Below, piece by piece: positions 25,916-34,460 of a DNA stretch of 64,000 nucleotides. The first letter of the stretch is position 1, and the number at the start of each line of letters is the position of its first letter. The notes beneath the pieces are model-generated. The model was not told the origin of the DNA, did no database searches, and saw nothing but the letters and a program-made list of their open reading frames with translations. The stretch spans positions 48,946 through 112,945 of the forward strand of contig DATJYK010000453.1 of assembly GCA_035578005.1 (NCBI GenBank), given 5' to 3'. Both the position numbers and the translations under genes were made by a program. This DNA is from Gp13-AA77 sp035578005. GTDB taxonomy: Bacteria; Acidobacteriota; Terriglobia; UBA7540.

Positions 25916-27289
25916 TCACTTCACACCTGTTAGCTTGAAGGTATAACCTTCGCTGGAACCTCCCAACTCAGCCTGCGCTACTTCCGGAACCTCGATGTGC
26001 ATTTTCCCACCGGATTCATGCCACTTGATGGGCTGCTTCGAGCCCAGCAGCGTGATCGTAGCCCCAGTCTGAGGCTGAGGCGCTGCCAACACCAAGTCAG
26101 GCCCAGGCCAAGACTCGGCGATCGCGTACACGGCGTCGTCCTTGCTGGTATAGCGCACGTTTCCTTCCGACGATTCGCGCCACGGGTGCGTGCTGTAGAT
26201 CGCTTCGCCGTTCACTTTGAGCCAGGCTCCCATTTGCGCCAGGCGCTCCTGCATGATCACTGGAATCCGGCCGTCCGCCGTAGGTCCGATATCAAGCAAC
26301 AGATTCCCGCCCTTGGCCACGGTGTCCACCAGCAAGTGAATCAGCTCCGAAGCTGTCTTGTAGTCGTCAACAGTTTCCACCCGGTTATACCCGAAGGACT
26401 TCCCCATGCCTTGGCATTCCTCCCACTTGTGGGTGGCGCCGAGCCGCACACCGGACTTGGTGAAGCCCGCGTACTCCGAGGTGTAGAATCCACCGTCCGT
26501 CTCGCGCGTTTCCTTGCCCCAGCGGTCGTTGACCGCAATTTCATCGCGCACGGAGGATTCGTTAAAAAGCCAGGCCAGAAAGTCGGTGGACTTCCAGAAC
26601 GAGCTCGGCTTCTCCCACTCACCGTCGGTCCACAGCAGCGAGGGATGATAGCGCTCCACCAGATCCTTCATCTGGGGAATCATGTGGTCCGTCACGTAAC
26701 GGTCCCCATCGTGAAGATAAAGCGGGTTATACCACTCGTAAAGCGAGTAATAGAATCCCATCTTGAGGCCGTGCGCCACCACCGCCTTGGAAAGGTCGCC
26801 GGCCAAGTCGCGATGCGGCCCCACATCGACCGCATTCCAATTCCAACTCGCGGGACAAGGCCACAGGCAGAAACCTTCGTGGTGCTTCGAAGTCAGCACC
26901 ACGTAGCGCGCCCCAGAGCGCTGGAAAAGCTCCGCCCACTGGTCTGGATCGTACAGCTCCGCCTTGAATTGGCCCACGAAGTCCTGGTATTGAAACTGCG
27001 ACCCGTAATGTTTCACGTGAAAAGCCCAAGTGGGACCGTTTTTGTTTTGCAGGTGGTTCCAGTACCATTCGGCGTAAGTCTCGCCAATTTGGCTTTTCGG
27101 ATCAGCGAAGGCGGGCACGGAGTAGACGCCCCAGTGAATGAAGATCCCGAACTTGGCGTCGTCATACCATTGCGGCGTCGGCCGCTTGTTGAGGGATTCC
27201 CAATTGGCCTCATAACGAGCCCCCTGGGCCGCCAGCCAAAGAGGAAAGGTGTAGAGTAGGACGAACGACCAAAGGCAACGTTTAGTCAT
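25916..27289 (-). CDS. Secreted alpha-L-fucosidase (GH29)
   Basis: A 457-residue protein with a signal peptide (LWSFVLLYTFPLWLAAQGA). GH29 landmarks are FGIFIHWGVYSVPAF, RYVVLTSKHHEGFCLWPC, GHLKMGFYYSLYEW-like (GLKMGFYYSLYEWYNPLY), and SLLWTDGEWE with the probable nucleophile Asp near 222. The C-terminal 100 residues form a beta-sandwich (YAIAESWPGPDLVL, ITLLGSKQPIKW). It would release L-fucose from plant or microbial glycans outside the cytoplasm. It lies downstream of the amidohydrolase in position but upstream in transcription. Confidence 0.95.
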   Translation of the reverse strand: MTKRCLWSFVLLYTFPLWLAAQGARYEANWESLNKRPTPQWYDDAKFGIFIHWGVYSVPAFADPKSQIGETYAEWYWNHLQNKNGPTWAFHVKHYGSQFQYQDFVGQFKAELYDPDQWAELFQRSGARYVVLTSKHHEGFCLWPCPASWNWNAVDVGPHRDLAGDLSKAVVAHGLKMGFYYSLYEWYNPLYLHDGDRYVTDHMIPQMKDLVERYHPSLLWTDGEWEKPSSFWKSTDFLAWLFNESSVRDEIAVNDRWGKETRETDGGFYTSEYAGFTKSGVRLGATHKWEECQGMGKSFGYNRVETVDDYKTASELIHLLVDTVAKGGNLLLDIGPTADGRIPVIMQERLAQMGAWLKVNGEAIYSTHPWRESSEGNVRYTSKDDAVYAIAESWPGPDLVLAAPQPQTGATITLLGSKQPIKWHESGGKMHIEVPEVAQAELGGSSEGYTFKLTGVK

Positions 27290-27415
27290 AAGGCGCGCAT
27301 TCTATCACGCGCCGGAGGCGAATACGAATCAGATATGACGATTGAGAGAATCTCCCGCACGGCTGTCGGTCAAGTGTTGCGCGCAGACGACGAGCTTACC
27401 CAAGAGCTCGCGCGG

Positions 27416-27865
27416 CTACAGGAACAACTCTGGCGATACGCGGAAGCGCTGGCTGAGCTTGCGAATATGACCTGTGGTGAGTTGACGCTTCCCTCCCATC
27501 ACTTCCGAGACGATACTCGGCGTGCCGAACACGTCCAGCAGGTCTTTTTGCTTAAGGCCGTTGGCCCGCAAGAGTTCCTGCAGCACTTCGATGGGCGAGC
27601 AAGGCTTGAGCTTGTAACGCCGCTCTTCAAAGTCTTCGATCAACAAAGTGAGAAGTTCCGCCAGATCCTTCTCCGCAGAGCTCATCTGAGCGCCGCGAGC
27701 GTCGAGCTGTTCCAGCAGTTTGAGGTAGTGCTCGTTCTCGCTCTCAGTGCGGATCACACGGGGCACACTCTTGTGCAGTAAATCCTGGTACTCTCCGGTA
27801 TCCACGACGACCTTCCTGCCTGGACGCGAGAGGGCCGGCACCCAGTTGAAACTAGCGCTCGTCAT
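27416..27865 (-). CDS. higA: HigA-type antitoxin with C-terminal HTH
   Basis: A 149-residue protein. I choose ATG at 27865 because it forms a 4-bp ATGA overlap with the toxin stop and AGGTGG lies just upstream. The C-terminal 65 residues are an HTH domain of the HigA/Xre type: EVLQELLRANGLKQKDLLDV, then VSEVMGGKRQLTTGHIRKLS and FRVSPELFL. The N-terminal half (TESENEHYLKLLEQL, YKLKPCSPIEVL) matches the longer HigA group that is encoded after the toxin. It should neutralise the HigB protein and repress the operon from the palindrome at 28207-28225. Confidence 0.9.
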   Translation of the reverse strand: MTSASFNWVPALSRPGRKVVVDTGEYQDLLHKSVPRVIRTESENEHYLKLLEQLDARGAQMSSAEKDLAELLTLLIEDFEERRYKLKPCSPIEVLQELLRANGLKQKDLLDVFGTPSIVSEVMGGKRQLTTGHIRKLSQRFRVSPELFL

Positions 27866-28149
27866 TTCTTCCACCTTTCCTGATCGTATTCCCGGTGTGT
27901 CATGACGTGCCGGATGAATACGCGGCCACTTTGATCGTTGATCTCTGTGATCAATCGGTAGTCATTACCCTTCACGTTGAATACGGTGTATCGCCCTACG
28001 GAATCCGCGCTCGCCCAGGTCTTGCGAACATCGGCAAGGCTTTTCCAGTCGGCCTTCTTGGCAATCCGATACCAGGTATCGAGCGGAGCTTCAAGGTCAT
28101 TGTGTTTCAGAGCTGCTTCTCTCAAACGCCTTCGACTTAGTACGTGCAT
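27862..28149 (-). CDS. higB: HigB-type mRNA interferase toxin
   Basis: A 95-residue protein. Start at ATG 28149, with AGGAG 6 nt upstream (a GTG directly before it is less well spaced). It has the HigB_toxin family pattern: MHVLSRRRLREAALKH, LDTWYRIAKKADWKSLADVR, YTVFNVKGNDYRLITEI and RVFIRHVMTHREYD. HigB enzymes cut mRNA at the ribosome, and the conserved His in the last motif (MTHREYD) is typical. The toxin gene precedes the antitoxin gene, the order of higBA systems. Confidence 0.93.
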   Translation of the reverse strand: MHVLSRRRLREAALKHNDLEAPLDTWYRIAKKADWKSLADVRKTWASADSVGRYTVFNVKGNDYRLITEINDQSGRVFIRHVMTHREYDQERWKK

Positions 28150-28206
28150 CACGAACTCCTGTCATTGAGTGGCCTCCTGTTTCAGTTTTGAATACATACG
28201 GTAATA

Positions 28207-28225
28207 AGTTCGCATATCGCGAACT
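28207..28225. promoter_or_regulatory. Palindrome AGTTCGC-ATATC-GCGAACT, likely higBA operator
   Basis: Perfect 7-bp arms with a 5-bp spacer, 57 bp upstream of higB. On the minus strand the palindrome fills the spacer between a possible -35 (TTGAGT) and a weak -10 (ATTACC), where a repressor would block transcription. Also upstream of the GH32 gene on the other strand. Confidence 0.6.
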
Positions 28226-28308
28226 CAATGTCAAGCCCATTACCGGGGAACTTCGTAGCCGGCTGCACGTCTCGGCGGCATGAAGTACAATCTCCTCGCC
28301 TATTAAGC

Positions 28309-29928
28309 ATGGCCGTTGAGTGCTCAGAAATGCCGACTCACGTGCGGAAAACGAATGCAGCAACACGGCGACAGCAGCCCACGGCGGCCTTTATACTCTT
28401 CGCGTTTCTTCCGGTCGTCGTCATTTGGGCCTCGTCCCCATTTGTCGCCGATGGACTTTACGACGAGCCGTTCCGTCCTCAGTTCCATTTCACCCCTGCC
28501 AGGAACTGGACGAATGACCCCAACGGGCCCGTCTACTACAAGGGCGAATACCACCTCTTCTATCAGTACAACCCGTTCGGTGACGAGTGGGGACACATGA
28601 GCTGGGGGCATGCCGTCAGCCGCGACCTCCTGCACTGGCAGCACCTGCCCGTCGCGATCCCTGAGGAGAACGGCGTGATGATCTTTTCAGGAAGCACCGT
28701 AGTGGACTTGAACAATTCGAGTGGGCTCTGCAAGAGTTCCAGTGCCACGGACCACTCGTGCCTCATCGCGGTTTACACCGGCTACACCGGCAAGGAGCAG
28801 AATCAGAACCTCGCTTACAGCAATGACCGTGGGCGCACCTGGAGCAAGTACTCCGGCAATCCGGTGATCGATCTTCACCTCAAGGACTTTCGCGATCCCA
28901 AGGTCTTCTGGGATGAGCCTCGTCATCGCTGGGTGATGGTGACGGCGCTTTCGCCGCAGCACAAGCTGCGCTTCTTCGGCTCCACAGACCTCAAGCACTG
29001 GACCGCCCTCAGCGATTTCGGCCCGGCTGGCGCCGTGGGCGGCGCCTGGGAATGTCCCGACTTGTTCCAACTTCCGGTGGAAGGCCAGCCGGGCGAGACC
29101 CGCTGGGTGCTCAGTGTGAACGTGAATCCGGGTGGCGTGGCCGGAGGCTCCGGCGATCAGTACTTCGTGGGCCAGTTCGATGGTACGCGCTTCGCCAACG
29201 GGAATTCAGCCAGCCAGACCCTCTGGGCCGATTATGGCAGGGACTTCTATGCCTCCACCTCGTTCTCGGATATTCCGCGGTCCGACGGCCGCCGCATCTG
29301 GATGGGTTGGCTCAACAATTGGGATTACGCCGCCCACGTGCCCACCAGCCCCTGGCGCGGTCAGCAGTCCATACCGCGCGCACTCAAGCTGCACAGAACT
29401 CCGCAGGGAATTCGCCTCGTCCAGGAGCCTGTTATTGAACTGCAGGCCTTGCGCGAACGCCATGTGACCGTTACCAATCAAAGCTCTGAAGCCGCCAATG
29501 CCATATTGCAGTCGAAAAAAGTAAACGGCGACACACTGGAAATCGAGGCCGAAATCGATCCGGAGCAGGCTGCCGAATTTGGCATCAAGGTGCGCAAGGG
29601 CCCGTCAGAGGAAACCGTCATCGGCGTGGATCGGGCGAAATCAGTCTTGTTCGTTGATCGCACCCGCTCGGGCGACATCAGTTTTGATCCCAAGTTTCCA
29701 GGACGTCAGGAAGCGCCCCTGAACCGTGCCGGCGAAAAGGCAATTGCATTGCACATCTTCGTGGACCGGTGTTCGGTGGAAGTATTCGCCAACGACGGAG
29801 AGGTGGTGGTTTCTGATCTGGTCTTCCCGTCATCGAACAGCCGGGCAATCGAATTGTATTCAAAGGTCGGCAAGGCGCGGATTGAGAGCCTCGACGTTTG
29901 GAACCTGAAATCGATATGGAGCAAATAA
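28309..29928 (+). CDS. Glycoside hydrolase family 32 (levanase/inulinase/invertase type), exported
   Basis: About 539 residues from ATG 28309; ATG 28330 is an equally possible start, and neither has a strong ribosome site. A hydrophobic segment near the N-terminus (AAFILFAFLPVVVIWASSPF) is a signal peptide or anchor. GH32 motifs: nucleophile Asp in NWTNDPNGPVYY, WGHAVSRDLLHWQHLP, FSGSTVV, the transition-state stabiliser in KDFRDPKVFW, and acid/base Glu in WECPDLFQLP. The C-terminal 150 residues form the beta-sandwich (CSVEVFANDGEVVVSDLVFP). It hydrolyses beta-fructosidic links in sucrose or fructans. Confidence 0.95.
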   Translation: MAVECSEMPTHVRKTNAATRRQQPTAAFILFAFLPVVVIWASSPFVADGLYDEPFRPQFHFTPARNWTNDPNGPVYYKGEYHLFYQYNPFGDEWGHMSWGHAVSRDLLHWQHLPVAIPEENGVMIFSGSTVVDLNNSSGLCKSSSATDHSCLIAVYTGYTGKEQNQNLAYSNDRGRTWSKYSGNPVIDLHLKDFRDPKVFWDEPRHRWVMVTALSPQHKLRFFGSTDLKHWTALSDFGPAGAVGGAWECPDLFQLPVEGQPGETRWVLSVNVNPGGVAGGSGDQYFVGQFDGTRFANGNSASQTLWADYGRDFYASTSFSDIPRSDGRRIWMGWLNNWDYAAHVPTSPWRGQQSIPRALKLHRTPQGIRLVQEPVIELQALRERHVTVTNQSSEAANAILQSKKVNGDTLEIEAEIDPEQAAEFGIKVRKGPSEETVIGVDRAKSVLFVDRTRSGDISFDPKFPGRQEAPLNRAGEKAIALHIFVDRCSVEVFANDGEVVVSDLVFPSSNSRAIELYSKVGKARIESLDVWNLKSIWSK

Positions 29929-29976
29929 CAGAGCAGCCAAGCGTCGCAGGTGCGCGCGTTTGGGGTCTAAGTGAAA

Positions 29977-30125
29977 CTCGAGTTTTGATGTGTGTTCGGC
30001 GTGGACGCCCCTTTGAGCGGGGGTGACCGTGGCTGGACTTAGGACCTTCTACTCCGGCGTGGTCATTCCCTCTATGACGGCGCTGGCTCAGCGAAGGCAG
30101 GAATCCGCGAGTTTTCACATACAGT
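29977..30125. repeat. Degenerate family 3 inverted-repeat element
   Basis: Ends resemble CGAGTTTT...TGTGTG and CGAGTTTTCACAT. The inside has decayed REP-like cores (ACGCCCCTTTGAGCGGGGGT). It lies in the 507-bp gap between the GH32 gene and the next secreted glycosidase gene; the rest of the gap shows only the palindromes listed separately. Confidence 0.6.
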
Positions 30126-30187
30126 CCTTAACCCCCGCGCCTTCCTTGGATGCGGGCCGGTGGAAGGAACCTCACTCGTAAGCCGAA

Positions 30188-30208
30188 AGTGAGCAAAATG
30201 TGCTCACT
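30188..30208. promoter_or_regulatory. Palindrome AGTGAGCA-AAATG-TGCTCACT, possible operator
   Basis: Perfect 8-bp arms around a 5-bp spacer, about 230 bp upstream of the glycosidase gene at 30436. A second palindrome GCGAAATCTTTCGC lies at 30281-30294. No regulator gene is adjacent, so the binding protein is unknown. Confidence 0.4.
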
Positions 30209-30435
30209 TGCTGCGCGTCTGAAGTCCCTGGGGAGTAATTCACAGCTTAACCACAAGAAGACATTAGAACACGCACTTTTGCGAAATCTTTCGCTAAACT
30301 TCGGAGCAAGGTCGCACCGAACCCCGCTGTGTTGGGTCCATCGCCTTCTCCTGTGTCGCGCATAAGAGTCCACGTCGTGGATCGCCGGTCTGTGTTACCT
30401 TAATCCTGCTGGGGGCCCTGACAGGAAAATAGAAT

Positions 30436-32352
30436 ATGCGTCCACTTTTGGCTGCGCTTCTGTGCGCAGTGCTGCTGACACTGGGGTGCGGGGGCGGATC
30501 AAGCCCGCCGATGTCCAACCCACCCAACTCATTTTCCATCTCCCTTTCTCCCAGTACTGTAATTGCCGGCCAGGATGGAACGCAGGGTCCCGTCACCGTC
30601 ACGGTTACCCGCTCGTCAGGGGACACGTCCTCGATCACTCTCACCACCACTTCGGTTCCGGCCGGCGTGAACGCCGCGATCACCTCGCCCGGCAGCGGCG
30701 ACAGCGGCATGGTGACGTTCACCGCCCAGGCCACGGGCGCTCCCGCCGGGGGCAGTTACCCGGTGACGATCAATGCCAGCAACAGCGCGACTTCCGCCAG
30801 CGCCAACCTGACGCTGGTGATCGCCATTGTGGTGAAGGTTCAATCTACGGTCAACACCAGCGCCGGAGAGGACGGCATTCTGAACACCTTTATGTCCACT
30901 TCGTTCCAGCCCGCCGAGTGGGACGATCAGTTCTTCACCGCCAACCCCGAGCCTGGAACCACTACTACGCTGAACAACCTGAACTCGCAGCACATCCGGC
31001 TGCAGCCGGTTTCGCAGGGAACGCCGGAGCAGGCGGAGAACAGTTGGGATTTCAGCACTCTGGACGCTGTTTTGGACCCGGTGATCAGCGTAGCGGACAA
31101 GAGTCCTGAGCTGCAGCTTGCCGTGGGTCCTCCATGGATGGACGATCCAAGTAGCGGCTACCTTCAGCAGAGCCACTTCGGTGACTTTGCCAACTACGCC
31201 GCCGACGTAGTGGAGTACTACAACACCAGCGCCGGCTTCACGGACGGCAACGGCCACAACCATGTGCACTCGGCGATGGCGGTGACGCCGGTGACCTGGT
31301 GGGGCATTTTCAATGAGCCCAACATCAATGGTCTTACGGCAACGCAGTACGTCAACCTCTATAACGCCGTGGTGCCGGCCATGCAGGCAGCACGCTCGAC
31401 GGTACCCATCAAGTTTGCGGCCGTGGAGCTTGCCGACTTTCAGGGGCAGCCGCAGGGTTACCTGCCGACCTTCGTCCAGAATGTCACGGCGCCCGTGGAC
31501 GTCGTGGCCACCCACTTCTACTCCTCTTGCAACCAGTCCGATACTGACGCGCAGGTTTTCGGCACCATTCCTGGTTTCGTCAGCGACGTGCAGTACATCT
31601 ACTCTCAACTGAAGACGAACCCGGCCTTGGCCAACGTCCCGGTGTGGGTGACCGAGAACAACGTCAACGCCGACTACGCCGACGTGAACGGGAACAGCAC
31701 GTGCAATCCCGGCCAGAAGTTCGTCACCGATCAGCGCGGCACCAGCGCCTTCTTCGCGGCCTGGCGTCCCTACGTCTTCTCCCAACTGGCGCAGGCCGGC
31801 GCGCAGGCGCTCTACCACTGGGATTTCGACGCTGACCAGCAGTATGGCGAGGTAGACTTCAATACGGCGCAGTCCTATCTCAGCTACTGGGTGGATTACT
31901 GGTTGCAGCGATACTACCCGTCGTGCGCGACCTGCGTGGCGAGCGCGGACGAACTCGGGCGCGCTAATCCTGCGGTTGTCGCGCCGCCAGTCTCGAGCAT
32001 CCTGAATCTCACCTCCACCGAATCCACAACCGTGGAGACTTTAGCCACCAAGTCCGTCTCGAATCCCCAGTGCGGTGTCTCCTTTGTGGTGATGATCGCG
32101 AACCACGCGGTAATGAATCCGGCAACCGACGACAACGGTACAGGCGCGCCGCGCACGGTGATTGTAGACGTTTCCGCGCTCGGCTCTATCGCCTCGGCCA
32201 ACCAGTTGACGATCGATAGCACCACGGATCCGGTGAAGGGACCTTCGTCCGCCGCGGTCACTCCTGCCTCGCGCCTCGCGGTGACCTTGAACGGGTACGG
32301 TGTGACGTTCCTTCAACTCCAGCCCACACCGCCCCCGGCTTGTGCCCAGTGA
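30436..32352 (+). CDS. Secreted lipoprotein, Ig-like domain plus TIM-barrel glycosidase (GH-A clan)
   Basis: A 638-residue protein. Lipobox LTLGC near residue 20 predicts a lipid-anchored surface protein. Residues 30-135 form an Ig-like beta-sandwich (TVIAGQDGTQGPVTVTVTRS, PVTINASNSATSASANLTL). From about 140 on is a (beta/alpha)8 glycosidase-like domain: HIRLQPVSQG, VTPVTWWGIFNEPNING with the predicted acid/base Glu in NEPN, and PVWVTENNVNADY with the predicted nucleophile Glu. This is the GH5/GH39-like clan A arrangement. The C-terminal 110 residues look like a beta-domain. Substrate not assignable. The ATG follows a CAGGAAA ribosome site. A protein of similar plan is at 57557-59260. Confidence 0.85.
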   Translation: MRPLLAALLCAVLLTLGCGGGSSPPMSNPPNSFSISLSPSTVIAGQDGTQGPVTVTVTRSSGDTSSITLTTTSVPAGVNAAITSPGSGDSGMVTFTAQATGAPAGGSYPVTINASNSATSASANLTLVIAIVVKVQSTVNTSAGEDGILNTFMSTSFQPAEWDDQFFTANPEPGTTTTLNNLNSQHIRLQPVSQGTPEQAENSWDFSTLDAVLDPVISVADKSPELQLAVGPPWMDDPSSGYLQQSHFGDFANYAADVVEYYNTSAGFTDGNGHNHVHSAMAVTPVTWWGIFNEPNINGLTATQYVNLYNAVVPAMQAARSTVPIKFAAVELADFQGQPQGYLPTFVQNVTAPVDVVATHFYSSCNQSDTDAQVFGTIPGFVSDVQYIYSQLKTNPALANVPVWVTENNVNADYADVNGNSTCNPGQKFVTDQRGTSAFFAAWRPYVFSQLAQAGAQALYHWDFDADQQYGEVDFNTAQSYLSYWVDYWLQRYYPSCATCVASADELGRANPAVVAPPVSSILNLTSTESTTVETLATKSVSNPQCGVSFVVMIANHAVMNPATDDNGTGAPRTVIVDVSALGSIASANQLTIDSTTDPVKGPSSAAVTPASRLAVTLNGYGVTFLQLQPTPPPACAQ

Positions 32353-32399
32353 TCTCGGGCGGGAATCAAGCGGGAATCGACTCGGAACTCTAACTCGAT

Positions 32400-32633
32400 G
32401 GTGCTGGTATCATTTGTACCCTCCGAGACGCAGTCATTCCCGTGCAGGCGGGAATCCATGCAGAAGTTCTTCGAGAAGACGGTATCAAGGAAGAAGTGGA
32501 TTCCCGCCTGCGCGGGAATGACGGTGTTCAATGGATTCCCGCCTTCGCGGGAATGACTGCGCTCAATGGATTCCCGCTTTCGGGGGAATCACTGCGCCTC
32601 GGAGGGTTCCACCCGGCAAATGACATCAGTACC
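32400..32633. repeat. Inverted-repeat element, family 2, full-length, with REP-like cores
   Basis: Left end GGTGCTGGTATCATTTG, then CCCTCCGAGACGCAGTCATT; right end is the complement (TCACTGCGCCTCGGAGGG ... CAAATGACATCAGTACC). Inside are four palindromic cores of the type ATTCCCGCxxxxGCGGGAAT at about 32435, 32500, 32535 and 32569. A further short hairpin, CGCAGGCTGCTGCCTGCG, lies at 32654-32671. Together they occupy the 353-bp gap between the glycosidase and the RpiB-DeoC gene. Confidence 0.85.
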
Positions 32634-32705
32634 TGGCTCGTCGCGAGCTTGCGCAGGCTGCTGCCTGCGCGCTACAGTTAGGGTCTTTCGCAGGCATTTA
32701 CCAGT

Positions 32706-34382
32706 ATGTCGAGGCGCGTCGTTACATCGGAGGATGTCCAGGCGGCCCGGGACGGCGAGTTGCGCCTACCCGCCGGCGCTATCATAACCGATCGCGCGCG
32801 CGAACTCGCGGCCGAGCGCGGCGTGAAAATTCAGATCGAAGGCGCGGCTGGCGCTGACGCCGGCGATCCGGCTGGTTCAGCGGGCAAGCGGCCCGATGAC
32901 AAGTCGAGCCGGGTCGTGGCGCTGGGAAGCGATCACGGAGGCTACGAGCTGAAAGAGTACCTCAAGGGTTTTCTGAGTGAATTAGGCTACAAGGTTAGCG
33001 ACCTCGGTACGAATTCCACGCAGGCCGTCGATTATCCCGACTTCGCTCGCGCAGTGGCCGAGGCCGTGGCGGGGCAGAAGGCGTGGCGCGGGATCGTGAT
33101 CGACAGCGCCGGCATCGGCTCCGCCATGGCCGCCAACAAAGTGGCGGGAGTGCGCGCCGCCCTCTGCTACGACCGCGCCACCGCGCGAAACAGCCGCGAA
33201 CATAATGACGCCAATGTACTGACGCTGGGTGCGCGCTTGATCGCGCCGGAGGTTGCGCGCGAAATCACGGCGGTGTGGCTGCAGACTGATTTTGCCGGCG
33301 GCCGGCACCAGAAACGAGTGGATAAGATCATCGCTCTGGAAGGGCGGGGCTTCTGCCCCGCCGCCACGCGGCCCCCAACTGAAACTATCGGAAATGTCGG
33401 ACCGCGCTCTTCGGCGGAGCTGGAAGCCCCGCCCTTGGCCGCAAGCGACGCAAGCCGCGAACAGTTGATCGAAGCCGTAACCCGCGAGGTCCTATGCCGC
33501 TTGGGAGATCAACAGGCCTGCGCCCTGCGCGGGCTGGAAATTGACGACGCGGTGTGCCCGGGCTGCGACGGGCATTGCGCCGAGAGCTGTCCGCAGAAGT
33601 CACGGCGCGTAGTGGCGGCAGGTGCGGCCCGTCTTGGTGCGGGTTTGGGCGTGACGCAGATTCCCGCCGATCTCGCACGGCTGATCGATCACACGCTTCT
33701 GAAGCCCGAGGCCTCCGAAACCGACATCCGACGGCTCTGCGCCGAGGCGCGCGAATATGGGTTCGCGAGCGTCTGCGTGAATCCCACCTGGGTGCCACTG
33801 TGCGCCGTGGAGCTGCAGGGAACCAACGTGAAAGCTTGCACCGTGGCCGGATTCCCGCTGGGCGCAACCGCCACATCCGTGAAAGTCTTCGAGGCTGAGC
33901 AGGTGGTGAAGCTAGGAGCGCGGGAAGTCGACATGGTCATCAACGTAGGCGCGCTCAAGTCCGGTCACTATGAACAAGTGGAAAGCGAGATCCGTGCTTT
34001 GGCGGAGGCGTGCCACCGCGGCGGCGCTCTTCTTAAGGTGATCCTGGAGTGCGCGTTGCTGACCGATCAGGAGAAAGTGATCGCTTGCCGGTTGTCACAA
34101 TCGGCCGGCGCCGACTTCGTGAAGACCTCTACCGGCTTCGGGCCAGGCGGCGCCACGGCGCACGACGTGGAGCTGATGAGGCTGGTCGTGGGCCCGGAGA
34201 TGGGAGTAAAAGCAGCGGGCGGAATTCGCGGCTACGAGGACCTGCAGAAGATGGTGGCCGCGGGCGCCACCCGCATCGGCGCCAGCGCCAGCGTGAAAAT
34301 CATACGAGAAGCAACCGGCGAGACGGCGCCGTCCGCCCCATCCCCGGCGGTGTCGCTGGAAAGTGAGGTCGCGAAGTATTGA
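32706..34382 (+). CDS. RpiB-DeoC fusion: sugar phosphate isomerase plus deoxyribose-phosphate aldolase
   Basis: A 558-residue fusion. Residues 1-45 (VVTSEDVQAARDGELRLPAG, TDRARELAAERGVKI) resemble a short N-terminal module seen in ethanolamine/propanediol microcompartment proteins. Residues 68-210 are RpiB/LacAB-like (GSDHGGYELKEYL, VDYPDFA, NSREHNDANVLTLGARL); the usual catalytic Cys loop CGTG is DSAG at 133-136. Residues 212-245 come from an inverted-repeat element. Residues 284-295 carry Cys284, 287, 291 and 295 (CPGCDGHCAESCP), a possible metal or Fe-S site. Residues 320-535 are DeoC with LIDHTLLKPEA, Asp409, Schiff-base Lys473 (FVKTSTGFG) and Lys502. Such pairs occur in sugar-phosphate-utilising microcompartment loci; no shell gene is seen here. 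Confidence 0.92.
   Translation: MSRRVVTSEDVQAARDGELRLPAGAIITDRARELAAERGVKIQIEGAAGADAGDPAGSAGKRPDDKSSRVVALGSDHGGYELKEYLKGFLSELGYKVSDLGTNSTQAVDYPDFARAVAEAVAGQKAWRGIVIDSAGIGSAMAANKVAGVRAALCYDRATARNSREHNDANVLTLGARLIAPEVAREITAVWLQTDFAGGRHQKRVDKIIALEGRGFCPAATRPPTETIGNVGPRSSAELEAPPLAASDASREQLIEAVTREVLCRLGDQQACALRGLEIDDAVCPGCDGHCAESCPQKSRRVVAAGAARLGAGLGVTQIPADLARLIDHTLLKPEASETDIRRLCAEAREYGFASVCVNPTWVPLCAVELQGTNVKACTVAGFPLGATATSVKVFEAEQVVKLGAREVDMVINVGALKSGHYEQVESEIRALAEACHRGGALLKVILECALLTDQEKVIACRLSQSAGADFVKTSTGFGPGGATAHDVELMRLVVGPEMGVKAAGGIRGYEDLQKMVAAGATRIGASASVKIIREATGETAPSAPSPAVSLESEVAKY
33338..33440. repeat. Degenerate family 1 element (copy D) inside the RpiB-DeoC gene
   Basis: Left arm GAAGGGCGGGGCTTCTGCCC and right arm, read as complement, CCAAGGGCGGGGCTTCCAGC. 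About 103 bp; the inner hairpin is decayed. Read in frame as the linker EGRGFCPAATRPPTETIG onwards. Confidence 0.75.
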
Positions 34383-34460
34383 ACTGTCGATTGCCGATTC
34401 TCGATTTTCGACTGTGCCAAGTCCCGCTGCAATTCACTCGCCTTTTTTCAATCGAGATCG

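Noticed and set aside
30616..31818. A 400-codon open frame opposite the secreted glycosidase at 30436
   Set aside because: Low-complexity R/V/G-rich translation, no motif; the plus-strand gene has a lipobox, ribosome site and catalytic motifs.
32435..32596. Four ATTCCCGC...GCGGGAAT repeats as a possible CRISPR array
   Set aside because: Units are palindromic, in both orientations and unevenly spaced, and the same unit occurs singly elsewhere; no cas genes. They are REP-like cores of an inverted-repeat element.
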